This document shows positions 8,639 to 17,117 of a DNA stretch of 64,000 nt, piece by piece. Within the stretch, counting starts at the first letter, position 1; every line of letters begins with the position of its first letter. Made by a program: the position numbers and the translations under genes. The DNA comes from Listeria goaensis (lineage in GTDB: Bacteria > Bacillota > Bacilli > Lactobacillales > Listeriaceae), in the NCBI RefSeq assembly GCF_900186125.1, contig NZ_FYBQ01000003.1, positions 62,001 through 126,000 on the forward strand, in the 5' to 3' direction. The notes beneath the pieces were generated by a model. That model worked only from the letters and a program-made list of their open reading frames with translations. It was not told the origin of the DNA and did not search any database.

Positions 8639-9505
8639 TCATGTAACAAGCATTGCCGCCCCGTAAAGTCCCGCATCTTCCCCCAAAGAAGCGACCTTTA
8701 TATTTATTTTGTCTTGCATCGATTGGTAAACTTGCACCCTAACAGCCTCCGTCACTCGTTCAACTAGCCACGGGTTATGAAGAATAACTGCCCCGCCAAG
8801 AACAAAAACTTCAGGATCAATCACTTGAATAATCGATGTAATCGCCGCCGCGAAATGATGCACCCACCTATCCACCACTTGATTCGCCTCTGGATTATTG
8901 TTCTCGGAAAAGCGCAACAAATCTGCCGCCGTTTTACTAGTCCCAAATAACTGTTTACTTTCTCGTAGTAATGCCGTGCCGCTACAAACCGACTCCAATG
9001 TCGCTTGCTCATCACTCACATTCACAATCATATTGCCAACTTCCGATGCGTGCTCGTGCCCGCCAGCAAAGACTTCGCCCTGATAAACGAAGCCCCCGCC
9101 AACACCCGTGCTCACCGTTATAAATTGCACGCTCCCGTACCCAAGACCTGCGCCCACTTTCGCTTCCGCAAGTGCTGCCACTTTTGCATCATTCATGAGA
9201 AAAACGGGTTTTCCCACATGGTCCGAAAGTTCATCTTTAAGATGGAAACCGTTCCAACCCGGTAAATTTGGTGCATCAAGAATAATTCCCGCTTGCGCAT
9301 CTAACGGCCCCGGCGCACCAATGCCAATCCCAACAGCCAATTGTTTCGGATCAACAAGCCGAACCAGCTCCACTAATTTTATAAGCGCTTGCTTGGCACC
9401 AAGTTCCGCTTCTGTTTTCATTTCCAAGCGCGCAACTAGCACGTTAGCATCAAATAATCCCGCACGCATATTTGTCGCCCCAATGTCGATACCAATTCGA
9501 TACAT
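8639..9505 (-). CDS. ROK family sugar kinase
   Basis: Cytosolic hexose kinase of the ROK family, 288 residues. The N-terminal phosphate-binding motif is GIDIGATNMRAGLFD; the catalytic Asp lies in FLMNDAKVAALAEA; STGVGGGFVYQGEVFAGGHEHASEVGN carries the ROK signature and its His. The Cys-rich zinc site of canonical glucokinases (CxCGxxGC) is absent; SVCSGTAL is found at the position. No HTH, so not a ROK repressor. GGAG is 10 nt before the ATG; it lies 18 nt downstream of the GH38 gene. Mannose (or another released hexose) is the likely substrate from context, feeding the ManA-like isomerase. Confidence 0.85.
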   Translation of the reverse strand: MYRIGIDIGATNMRAGLFDANVLVARLEMKTEAELGAKQALIKLVELVRLVDPKQLAVGIGIGAPGPLDAQAGIILDAPNLPGWNGFHLKDELSDHVGKPVFLMNDAKVAALAEAKVGAGLGYGSVQFITVSTGVGGGFVYQGEVFAGGHEHASEVGNMIVNVSDEQATLESVCSGTALLRESKQLFGTSKTAADLLRFSENNNPEANQVVDRWVHHFAAAITSIIQVIDPEVFVLGGAVILHNPWLVERVTEAVRVQVYQSMQDKINIKVASLGEDAGLYGAAMLVT

Positions 9506-9523
9506 TACGCTCGCACTCCTATT

Positions 9524-11953
9524 CTAAATGTACATCGATAAAAATCCTTGATTGTAAGCTTTGCACGTTTCAATTGCAGGCACTGCCTCATTCGTTTCCA
9601 GCGTAGCAATTGTGTAGCGGAATTCGTAAAAGCCAGCTAAATCTACTTTAAAATTGGTTTCCCAAAAGTTGTTCATTGCCCAAACGTAAAGTGGCTCACC
9701 ATTATTTGTTGTTTCACTTTGGCCAGACAATTCAATCAAGTGATGTTCCAGATTGCCGAGCACAAGAAGTGGTGTATCTTTGACCGCCAAAACAAGCGAT
9801 TTACTTTCCCCCACGTATGCCGCTCCTTCTTGCACTAAATAAAACTCTTGATTCGTTTGCGGTAGCTGATCAATACCAGGCCGCATCAAGCAACCCGTTT
9901 TATCCAAATAAAGCTCTTCGCTCTCACCTGTTGTAAAAGGGAACGAGATGTATAAGTTTTCTGGGTCCCAAACACTGTCTTTGTGCAAGCGTAGCGTAAC
10001 ATCAATTTTTGGTGAATCGCGGTACACTTTTAGATGAATTTCATACATTTGCGTGCCGACCAAATTGTATGTGAATACGACTGTCGCACTCACATCGCCG
10101 GCTTCAATAATTTGAATGTTGCTTAACTCTGACACGTAACGCTTTGTTCCCACTTTTTTTCGGTTCCGTCCCATTGTATGGCGAACTTCCCAAGCATCTG
10201 GTTTTGTTTCTGTACGCTCGTATATCCCAACAAACGGCGCATGAACTAAATTCTCTCTGAGTAAAGAACTTCCGTCGCGCTTGTCTACTAGCGAAACAAT
10301 TCCTTTTGTTTCATCAAAAGTCATGACATAATAATTTGTTTCAAGCTGATGCTCATTTACTCTTAGGCCCGATTGAAAGCCATCATAGACCACATCTTTA
10401 ATTTTATCGACAGCTAAATAGCGATAATTTTCTTTTTGCAATTCTTTTTTAGGGCGAATGCGTAGAATGCGTTCTTCAAAGGCTTCTAACGCAAGGACTA
10501 CTTCTATTTCTTTTGCGCGCGCAATTTCTCGAATCTGCGTAGGTAACACTTGCCCCGTTTTTTCATCGACAACTTCCATATTTTGGAGTAACAGGTCGAC
10601 TCCGACTCCTTCGACATCTTCCCAGTGCTCAATATACAAACATACGCTATCTGTCCGCGCGATACCAAGTGGATTAATGACTTTAAATAGCTTCTCGCGG
10701 TCTGGACGAATTGTCACTTCTCCTTTTTCGGCTAAAATTTCATCTAATTTGAGCGACGCTAATTGGTTGGCGCGAATTGCATAAGCTGATTTTCTGAAAT
10801 CTAAATCGTTTACTAATGTTTCCCACGGCTCGGTCACAGAAGAAGAATACCCCCATGTGTGTTCCGCGTATAAAGCGAGTTCATATTCGACTTCGTCCAT
10901 GTATGCTTTATTTTCGATTGTCAATTCAGGCGATAACTGTTTCCCAATATGATATTTACGCTGCGCATCTTTATAATGTTTGACAACCGCAGGGGTTGAA
11001 CCTATGCCGTCCGCCCACCAGTCGTTCCAGTCACCGCGGTAAACAGGCAGTTCATTTATTTGTTCACGCAGAATTTCAAAAAAGTGATTGAGCGTAATCA
11101 TTTCAATTTGAATTTCATCGCCGTGCAAATCGTTCCAAGCTTTTACTCGCTCTAAAATCTGACCGTTTGGCGCTCCGTTATCGGTACTCATACCAGAAAT
11201 CATAATAGGAACGAAATCGTATTCATATTCAGCATCGCTATCCAAGTTCGCAATGTAATTAAAAATGCGTTCTTCGGCAATTTTGAAGTCAGCTACTGCT
11301 GCTTTTTCATTAAAGCGGTCTTCTAGTAAGTAAGTGATGCCGTGATTCGGCACGAGGCAAAGTTCATTTCCCATATGGTAATGGTCGGATACCCATGCGA
11401 GAACCCGTTCGCCGCTCGGGCCTTCCCACCAAAAACCGTTATGCTTTCTGCCAAGCGGGAACATGCCGTGGTGCGTGTGAATGCAGGCGAATAAATTTTC
11501 AATCCCGTTATGTGCTAAGGCGTCCGCATAGCCCCATGCGTAGCCATTAATGTCGGCCGTCATCGCAGAGTCTAGCGGTACGGCTAAACGATCTGCATAG
11601 CTTCGTCCCTTTGCGAGCGTATGATTTAAGACATCATTATCTACTAATTCTGTCATGTTTAAATAGTTTAGCGAAATGTCAATCAGCCCAGCTTGAACGT
11701 AACGCTCGAAACTCGCAATATTTTCCGGACTGCTATTCGCTAGGAAATTTTCCACTTGCCAGTAGTTTTCACATACCCAACGGAATCCCTCCCACTCGGG
11801 GCGTTTGCCGTCTTCAATCTCTTTTAAAATATCAATTGCTTGTTGGATAAAATCAACATGATATCGTTTTAGCTTCTCCTGCCGCTCTGTGTAGCCAATA
11901 TCCGTGTGCGAATGGTGCAACAAATACAACTTCCATTTTTTTGATAACGTCAT
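9524..11953 (-). CDS. GH38 alpha-mannosidase
   Basis: Large cytosolic glycosidase of about 809 residues. The N-terminal GH38 catalytic domain begins with LLHHSHTDIGYT (zinc-binding His/Asp pair), continues with TADINGYAWGYADALAHNGI, which carries the candidate nucleophile Asp, and HTHHGMFPLGRKHNGFWWEGPSG. The middle and C-terminal domains are beta-sandwich-like. No signal peptide. Two ATG/GTG candidates exist; ATG 11953 is preferred because AAGGAG lies 11 nt upstream, while GTG 11965 overlaps the box. Lies 15 nt after the second permease gene. Family members cut alpha-1,2/1,3/1,6-mannosides; in Streptococcus the same GH38/GH125 pair degrades N-glycan mannose. Confidence 0.9.
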   Translation of the reverse strand: MTLSKKWKLYLLHHSHTDIGYTERQEKLKRYHVDFIQQAIDILKEIEDGKRPEWEGFRWVCENYWQVENFLANSSPENIASFERYVQAGLIDISLNYLNMTELVDNDVLNHTLAKGRSYADRLAVPLDSAMTADINGYAWGYADALAHNGIENLFACIHTHHGMFPLGRKHNGFWWEGPSGERVLAWVSDHYHMGNELCLVPNHGITYLLEDRFNEKAAVADFKIAEERIFNYIANLDSDAEYEYDFVPIMISGMSTDNGAPNGQILERVKAWNDLHGDEIQIEMITLNHFFEILREQINELPVYRGDWNDWWADGIGSTPAVVKHYKDAQRKYHIGKQLSPELTIENKAYMDEVEYELALYAEHTWGYSSSVTEPWETLVNDLDFRKSAYAIRANQLASLKLDEILAEKGEVTIRPDREKLFKVINPLGIARTDSVCLYIEHWEDVEGVGVDLLLQNMEVVDEKTGQVLPTQIREIARAKEIEVVLALEAFEERILRIRPKKELQKENYRYLAVDKIKDVVYDGFQSGLRVNEHQLETNYYVMTFDETKGIVSLVDKRDGSSLLRENLVHAPFVGIYERTETKPDAWEVRHTMGRNRKKVGTKRYVSELSNIQIIEAGDVSATVVFTYNLVGTQMYEIHLKVYRDSPKIDVTLRLHKDSVWDPENLYISFPFTTGESEELYLDKTGCLMRPGIDQLPQTNQEFYLVQEGAAYVGESKSLVLAVKDTPLLVLGNLEHHLIELSGQSETTNNGEPLYVWAMNNFWETNFKVDLAGFYEFRYTIATLETNEAVPAIETCKAYNQGFLSMYI

Positions 11954-11968
11954 TTTCCTTAACACTCC

Positions 11969-12805
11969 TTATTTTGTAGTCACAATAAAACCTTTTTCTA
12001 AATTTCGATGTGATAAAACAAATAAAATGATGGTTGGAATCGAAACGATAATGGCTGCGAGTAAAATTGGTGGCACCTTTTGTATGGTCGAACCGCCAAG
12101 CAGCGATACTGCCGCCATAACAGGTCGCGCCGTTTCTGATTTCGTCAAGGTCATCCCAAATAGCAAGTCGCTCCAAATCCATGTGAATTGGAATAAAAAT
12201 ACAGCCGCAAGCGGTGCACGAGCCATTGGCATATAAATTTTTCTAAAAATGTAAAAATCAGATGAACCGTCAATTCGAGCGCTCTCAAGCATTTCTTTAG
12301 ACACACCCATCAAGAAGTTCCGCAAAACAAACACGCTAAACGGAATAATGAGCGCAGCATAAATTAAAATCATGCCCGTCCGCGTATCATATAAACCTAC
12401 TTTATTATAGGCTTTAAAAATCGGAATTAAATAAACTTGGAATGGAAAAATTGTTCCGCTGTAAATGACAAAAAACCACAGCAAACCGTGCTTAATTTTC
12501 AGCGTTTCAATCGCGTAAGCAGCTAGAGCCGCCATCAAAATCCCAAGTCCCCCACCAAGCATACCGTAAATCATACTATTGATAAAGCCAGATCCAAGCT
12601 GAATTTGTTGCGTTAAATATTCCCAGTTTTCAGCCACAGAAAATGACTGCGGCAAGTCCCAAAAATTCCCCACACTATACTCAGTCGAACTTTTTACCGC
12701 ATTCACAATCACATAAAGAAATGGAAAAATCCAAATGATCGCCAGTAAAATAAGAATGATATTAATGACCCATCGCCCGACTCCTGAACCTTTTGCATTT
12801 ACCAT
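11969..12805 (-). CDS. ABC sugar transporter permease, MalG type
   Basis: Integral membrane protein of 278 residues with six predicted helices, the inner half of a CUT1 carbohydrate importer. The EAA motif that contacts the ATPase is SARIDGSSDFYIFRKIYMP, at the usual place about 85 residues from the C-terminus. N-terminus VGRWVINIILILLAIIWIFPFLYVIVNAVKSS is typical of MalG/MsmG-type proteins. ATG follows AAGGAGGGAATTAAGA. It starts 2 nt after the stop of the first permease gene; the partner ATPase is not encoded in the locus. Confidence 0.93.
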   Translation of the reverse strand: MVNAKGSGVGRWVINIILILLAIIWIFPFLYVIVNAVKSSTEYSVGNFWDLPQSFSVAENWEYLTQQIQLGSGFINSMIYGMLGGGLGILMAALAAYAIETLKIKHGLLWFFVIYSGTIFPFQVYLIPIFKAYNKVGLYDTRTGMILIYAALIIPFSVFVLRNFLMGVSKEMLESARIDGSSDFYIFRKIYMPMARAPLAAVFLFQFTWIWSDLLFGMTLTKSETARPVMAAVSLLGGSTIQKVPPILLAAIIVSIPTIILFVLSHRNLEKGFIVTTK

Positions 12806-12807
12806 TC

Positions 12808-13689
12808 TTAATTCCCTCCTTCTTTCGTGAATGTTTTTCTTAAGTAGAAAATGGAAATGATTAGAATAATCACTGATAACATAATGGCGATAGCCGAACC
12901 CATGCCCAAATGATTATTTGAGAACGATTCTTTATACATAGTTACCGCTAACGTTTCCGAAGTCCGGTACGGCCCACCACCAGTCATAATCCAAATACTA
13001 TCAAACGTTTTAAAACTATTCACAAGCGACATCAACACAACAACCACAATCGTTGGTTTTAATAAAGGCAAAATTATTTTCGTGTATAAGCCAAGTCCCG
13101 AAGCGCCTTCGATTTTGGCCGCCTCAATTGGTTCCGTTGGCATGTTAACTAAGCCAATAATAAAAAGCAGCATGTTCATACCAATTCCTTGCCAAATTCC
13201 AGCTACTATCATCACGCCCGTATTCACATAAGGAATATTCAACCAGTTTTTATCCAAATTTTCGAATCCCAGCATCCCAAGTAATTGCGGCAGGCCGTAC
13301 ATCGACAATAAACTCGTCATGATGAGGCCAACGATAACGCCTGAAACGGCATTCGGAAAATAAAACAAGTTTTTAAATATCGTCGAAAACGAACTTTTCG
13401 TGATTGCAATGGCAAAAAGAAGTGGTAATACTACAGGAATGATGAGCCCTGCAGCAACCCAAACTAAGGTATTAATACAAGATAATAGGAAATTTTTATC
13501 TTGAAAAACGGCAATATAATTGCTAAAGCCTACAAATTCGAAACTGCCTAAGCCGCTCCAATTTGTGAAACTAATAAACAACGTAAAAATAATTGATAAA
13601 ATACAAAAGCAAAATACGAAAATGACTGCCGGCGCAATGTATAAATATGTCTTCAGCTCTCGGCGTTTTGGCCTTGCTTCTAGACTCAT
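12808..13689 (-). CDS. ABC sugar transporter permease, MalF type
   Basis: Integral membrane protein of 293 residues with six helices, first permease of the CUT1 importer. N-terminus RELKTYLYIAPAVIFVFCFCIL and the EAA motif EAAKIEGASGLGLYTKIILP are diagnostic. ATG 13689 is preferred over the upstream GTG 13701 because GAAGGGTG precedes it. Between this gene and the binding-protein gene lies a perfect 16-bp stem-loop (13746-13793), which may set different expression levels of the two. Confidence 0.93.
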   Translation of the reverse strand: MSLEARPKRRELKTYLYIAPAVIFVFCFCILSIIFTLFISFTNWSGLGSFEFVGFSNYIAVFQDKNFLLSCINTLVWVAAGLIIPVVLPLLFAIAITKSSFSTIFKNLFYFPNAVSGVIVGLIMTSLLSMYGLPQLLGMLGFENLDKNWLNIPYVNTGVMIVAGIWQGIGMNMLLFIIGLVNMPTEPIEAAKIEGASGLGLYTKIILPLLKPTIVVVVLMSLVNSFKTFDSIWIMTGGGPYRTSETLAVTMYKESFSNNHLGMGSAIAIMLSVIILIISIFYLRKTFTKEGGN

Positions 13690-13745
13690 AAGAAACCACA
13701 CCCTTCTAGTAAAATCATTTGCAAAAAGCGATACATCATCACAAT

Positions 13746-13793
13746 CAGACTGATGACAAATGACGAACTTCTTTACGATTTGTCATCAGTCTG
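13746..13793. repeat. Perfect 16-bp stem-loop between binding-protein and permease genes
   Basis: CAGACTGATGACAAAT (13746-13761) is matched exactly by ATTTGTCATCAGTCTG (13778-13793) around a 16-nt loop. There is no proper U tract on the minus strand, so it is unlikely to be a full terminator. The arm shares 15 nt with the arm at 36768-36782, marking it as a dispersed repeat. In malEFG-type operons hairpins at this site stabilise the upstream mRNA; that role here is inference. Confidence 0.8.
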
Positions 13794-13814
13794 CTCACCT
13801 TTTGCGCTACTCTT

Positions 13815-15059
13815 TTATTTAAATACGCTGTCTGCTGTTTGTTGAATGGTGTTTAGCGTCTCGTCTATCATTTTATCAGTCGGATTATAGAAGAACTTCC
13901 ATAATTCATCTGTCGCTACATTCACGATTTCAATTGGGGTCGCTTCATAGTAACGTACCATGACAGAATATTTCTCCGTATCCGCTGCTTCTTTAACAAA
14001 ATCGCCGTTTACTGGGTCATCTGATTTTGTATTGCTCGTATTAATGATTCCTGCTTCGTCAACGAAAATTTGCTGAACATCTTTCTTATAAAAACTTTGC
14101 AATACTTTTTTAGCATCTGCACTTTGTTTACTATTTTTTGAAACGACAATTGGGGACGCTTCAAAGAATATTACTTTTTTCTGATCAGCTTTCATGGAAG
14201 GTGCAACAAACACATCAAAGTCTTTTCCTGGTTCCATTTGGTATTCTTTTTTAAGCGTTGTAGATGTGACGGTTGGCTCGTACATCATTGCGCTCTCGCC
14301 AGTCGAAAACATTTTCGCTTGTGAAGGTGGATCAACTGGTTCACCGAAATACCCTTTTTTAATCATACTTTGCCAGATTTTCATTACTTTTTTCATTTCA
14401 GGGTCTGTATATTTGATTTCCCCGTTTGTTAAGCCGACATATAAGTCTGGGTTATAGCTCGCAATTAAGGTTTGGAACCATAAGAAGCTTGCCCACGGGT
14501 CATTTTTCAAACCGATTGGGTCCACATTGTTCTCTTTTAACGTATCACAAACTTGGATAAATTCTTCCCACGTTTCTGGCTCTTTTAAATCATATTTATC
14601 AAAAACCGCTTTGTTATACAGAATTCCGTTATACAAGACACTAAATGGTGCCGCATAAACTTTTCCATCGATTGTGAACGCATCCGCCAAGCCCGGATTG
14701 ACACCTTCTTTTTCATAGTAATCTTTCCATTCTTTCGATAAATCCACAACTAAATCGTTATCCACTAATTTTTTCAGTTTATCTCCACTCCACCAAGTGA
14801 ACAAACCCGGAGCTTTATCGCTATCAAGCGATTGTTGGACGGCTGTTTCATAAGCCGTTACTTCGGTGTAACCGACTGTTTTATAGCCGACGCCCCCATC
14901 ATCCTCAATTTTATCTGACATTGAATTTAGAATTCCAACATTTTCGCCGCCTTTATCCGTATAAAATTCAACTTTTGAACTAGCAGAACTTCCTTCCCCA
15001 CAACTTGCTAAAAGCATTAGGACTGCAACTATACAACTAATTGATATAAATTTTTTCAT
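13815..15059 (-). CDS. Extracellular sugar-binding lipoprotein of an ABC importer
   Basis: Solute-binding protein of 414 residues (bacterial extracellular binding protein family 1). Lipoprotein signal MKKFISISCIVAVLMLLASC puts the acylated Cys at residue 20. The mature part has the CUT1 binding-protein fold, with PGLFTWWSGDKLKKLVDNDLV, YAAPFSVLYNGILYNKAVFDKY and PETWEEFIQVCDTLK as landmarks. ATG follows GGAGGGTTTAGG. It is the first gene of the transporter-glycosidase operon and is preceded by a strong promoter, a cre site and a palindromic operator. Ligand probably a mannoside or N-glycan fragment, inferred from the glycosidases. Confidence 0.93.
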   Translation of the reverse strand: MKKFISISCIVAVLMLLASCGEGSSASSKVEFYTDKGGENVGILNSMSDKIEDDGGVGYKTVGYTEVTAYETAVQQSLDSDKAPGLFTWWSGDKLKKLVDNDLVVDLSKEWKDYYEKEGVNPGLADAFTIDGKVYAAPFSVLYNGILYNKAVFDKYDLKEPETWEEFIQVCDTLKENNVDPIGLKNDPWASFLWFQTLIASYNPDLYVGLTNGEIKYTDPEMKKVMKIWQSMIKKGYFGEPVDPPSQAKMFSTGESAMMYEPTVTSTTLKKEYQMEPGKDFDVFVAPSMKADQKKVIFFEASPIVVSKNSKQSADAKKVLQSFYKKDVQQIFVDEAGIINTSNTKSDDPVNGDFVKEAADTEKYSVMVRYYEATPIEIVNVATDELWKFFYNPTDKMIDETLNTIQQTADSVFK

Positions 15060-15167
15060 CCTAAACCCTCCTTTTTGTTAAATTGAAAATATTATTAGTT
15101 TTCCGATTTCGTTCTTACTAGATAAGCAATTTTTCGAATTGTTTACCGCCTTACATTTTACTATTTC

Positions 15168-15196
15168 ATTATAAGTATAGGCACATAAGCGTGCAA
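15168..15196 (-). promoter_or_regulatory. Promoter of the mannoside transporter operon
   Basis: On the minus strand -35 TTGCAC (15191-15196) and -10 TATAAT (15168-15173) are spaced by 17 nt. The -35 box is overlapped by the cre site, and the palindromic operator begins 16 nt further upstream. Confidence 0.75.
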
Positions 15197-15205
15197 GCGG
15201 TTACA
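15192..15205. promoter_or_regulatory. cre site (CcpA operator)
   Basis: TGCAAGCGGTTACA fits the degenerate catabolite-responsive element TGNAANCGNTNNCA at every fixed position. It overlaps the -35 box, where CcpA would block RNA polymerase, so repression by preferred sugars is expected. Confidence 0.75.
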
Positions 15206-15212
15206 GGAATTC

Positions 15213-15227
15213 CGAAAATGGTTTTCG
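15213..15227. promoter_or_regulatory. Palindromic operator upstream of the binding-protein promoter
   Basis: CGAAAATGGTTTTCG has arms CGAAAA/TTTTCG around a 3-nt centre. A near-identical site lies at 17118-17132, and both start exactly 16 nt upstream of the -35 box of their promoter. The position favours an activator, most likely the RpiR-type protein of the locus. Confidence 0.65.
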
Positions 15228-15253
15228 ATTGACGAAAAAAACGGACTATACCA

Positions 15254-15293
15254 GAAAAAAATACCAGACCGATACAAGCTCTATCAGTCTGGT
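15254..15293 (-). terminator. Terminator of the ManA-like gene
   Basis: On the minus strand ACCAGACTGATA pairs with TATCGGTCTGGT around GAGCTTG and is followed by ATTTTTTTC. It lies 7 nt after the stop codon. Confidence 0.85.
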
Positions 15294-15299
15294 TTATCA

Positions 15300-17042
15300 C
15301 TACTGGATTCGCGCCCGCAAAATAGCGACTTTTTCGCTCTCACCAATATTTCTAATTCTAAATTTTTCAACTTGCGCTGGAATAACAAAGGTTTCGACAT
15401 AATTGACTTCAAACGGTTCAAAAGCTTGTTCGACGCTTTCAATCACCACTTTATCCCCTTCCACTAAGTTCAACATGTTTACTGTTTTTTCAGCGTTGTC
15501 GTAGTCAACAAAATCCGTAAACCAATCTCGCTCTGTCACAATTTGTTGCGTTTTATATAAACCAGTCCGCTCTTTTTTAGGTTTTTCTTGAATGAGCTCA
15601 AAGTGGTTCACTAAATGGTCGCTCACCCACTCTCCAGAACGTTCCTCATTTATTACTTTTTCTCCGTGTTCAATGTGCACTGGGCGCGGTTTGCCGTCTA
15701 GGCCGAGTCGTCCCCAGTCCCAAAGTTTGAACGTGAAAATATAGGCGGACAAACTGACCTCAAGGACCATTGAGCCGGCTCCTGAACAGTGAATGGTGCC
15801 GGAGGGGATTAGGAAATGGTCATGCTTTTTAGCAGGGAAAGTATTCACGTATTTCGTGGCATCGAATTCGGTTTCGCCGTCTTGGGCTTTGCGGAGCGAT
15901 GCTAGCAATTCGTCTTTTTCCACACCTTCCTTTAAACCTAAATAAACAACGGCATCTTCTTCTGCGTCTAGCAAATAGTAGCTTTCTTCTTGGGTGTAGT
16001 CCATGCCAAATTGTTTTTTTATATACTCTTTATCTGGGTGAACTTGCAAGCTCAGGTTCCCGCCGCCCATCGTGTCTAGAAAATCGAAGCGAATTGGCAG
16101 TTCCGCACCAAAACGATTAAAAACGAGCTCGCCAAGGAGCGGTAGCGGGTATTTCAGCACCGCATTTAGCGCTGGCGTTTCTAAGCGCATGTCGCCAAAT
16201 TGCAAATACAAGCTGTTCTCCTCCGCAACGCCGTCAAACGCCCATGCCAGTTTTTCGCTTTCATGTTGAATGCCGAGTTTATCTTTCATCCAGTAACCAC
16301 CCCAAACGCCCGGGTCGAAATACGGGACGAAACGAAAAGGACCACGGAGCATCTGCTCAAGACCAAGACAGTAATCAGACCATTTCAACATTTTCGGTTG
16401 GTCTAAAATATTATCGTCTAAATAGTAGTCGATTCGATTAAATAGCGCTACCTTTTGACGGTCTGCTGCACGCCAGTCTAAGAAAAAACCTCGCTTATAC
16501 TTCCGTAAAATGTCTTCGTCTACAAGCGTATCGTTCCAATTGCCGATTTCATTTGCGCGCATTCTTTGCTGGATTTCAAAGCGGGCGACGTCCATATAAA
16601 CGGTAATGTCCGCTTGAGCGGCTAAACTAGCGCCCGTTCCAAAAACAATGGTTAAACCGGTTGATGCGGCAACTTTATGCTTTAGTTCTGTCAGCCGTTC
16701 TTGTTTAAAGTAGTCGTCCAATTTGAGCGTGGACATTCGGCCGAATACGCGGTCGTCTGTAATTAGCATCGCGAATTTTTCGCGAATTTCAGCACCACTT
16801 AGAGCAAACTCATCCGCAAAGAAAAGGGTCGCATCTTTAAAATGGTGCTCTAAAGCTAGCTTCAAATTTTCAATGCGCACACCTGGATATGCTTCAATAA
16901 CGAGTACGGTTTTCTGTTTGGCACACTGCTTCACAGCACTCGAAAGCTCGTTAAAAATGGCAACAAATCCCGTCCAAGTTATGAAATCCCCTTTTACCTT
17001 AAAAGTAGGGTGTTGATTGTAGGTCGTTTTTTTCTTATTCAA
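15300..17042 (-). CDS. ManA-like (class I mannose-6-phosphate isomerase) protein with N-terminal P-loop-kinase-like domain
   Basis: 580-residue protein, almost twice the roughly 320 residues of a normal type I isomerase. The C-terminal half (about 240-580) is the cupin isomerase, with QVHPDKEY and FLIPSGTIHCSGAGSMVLEVS giving the zinc ligands. The N-terminal half resembles a uridine-kinase/P-loop NTPase fold: a beta strand plus turn VLVIEAYPGVRIENLKLAL where Walker A would be (no GKS/T), and DITVYMDVARFEIQQRMRA like a lid/NMP region, so ATP binding is probably lost. TTG start at 17042 with AAGGAGG 9 nt upstream. Monocistronic, with own promoter, operator and terminator. It would interconvert mannose-6-P and fructose-6-P at the end of mannoside breakdown; full-length relatives exist in Firmicutes. 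Confidence 0.8.
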   Translation of the reverse strand: MNKKKTTYNQHPTFKVKGDFITWTGFVAIFNELSSAVKQCAKQKTVLVIEAYPGVRIENLKLALEHHFKDATLFFADEFALSGAEIREKFAMLITDDRVFGRMSTLKLDDYFKQERLTELKHKVAASTGLTIVFGTGASLAAQADITVYMDVARFEIQQRMRANEIGNWNDTLVDEDILRKYKRGFFLDWRAADRQKVALFNRIDYYLDDNILDQPKMLKWSDYCLGLEQMLRGPFRFVPYFDPGVWGGYWMKDKLGIQHESEKLAWAFDGVAEENSLYLQFGDMRLETPALNAVLKYPLPLLGELVFNRFGAELPIRFDFLDTMGGGNLSLQVHPDKEYIKKQFGMDYTQEESYYLLDAEEDAVVYLGLKEGVEKDELLASLRKAQDGETEFDATKYVNTFPAKKHDHFLIPSGTIHCSGAGSMVLEVSLSAYIFTFKLWDWGRLGLDGKPRPVHIEHGEKVINEERSGEWVSDHLVNHFELIQEKPKKERTGLYKTQQIVTERDWFTDFVDYDNAEKTVNMLNLVEGDKVVIESVEQAFEPFEVNYVETFVIPAQVEKFRIRNIGESEKVAILRARIQ

Positions 17043-17072
17043 TTTACGACTCCTCCTTCCATTCCTGCCTCA

Positions 17073-17101
17073 AGTATATGAATTTACCATTTATTTCACA
17101 A
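17073..17101 (-). promoter_or_regulatory. Promoter of the ManA-like gene
   Basis: Minus-strand -35 TTGTGA (17096-17101) and -10 TATACT (17073-17078) with a 17-nt spacer. The palindromic operator starts 16 nt upstream of the -35 box, as at the transporter promoter. Confidence 0.6.
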
Positions 17102-17117
17102 TACTTTTTCAAGATAA

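Noticed and set aside
9108-9527. 139-codon plus-strand frame across the ROK gene
   Set aside because: Antisense to a kinase with complete motifs; Ser/Ala/Arg-rich composition of a shadow frame and no start context.
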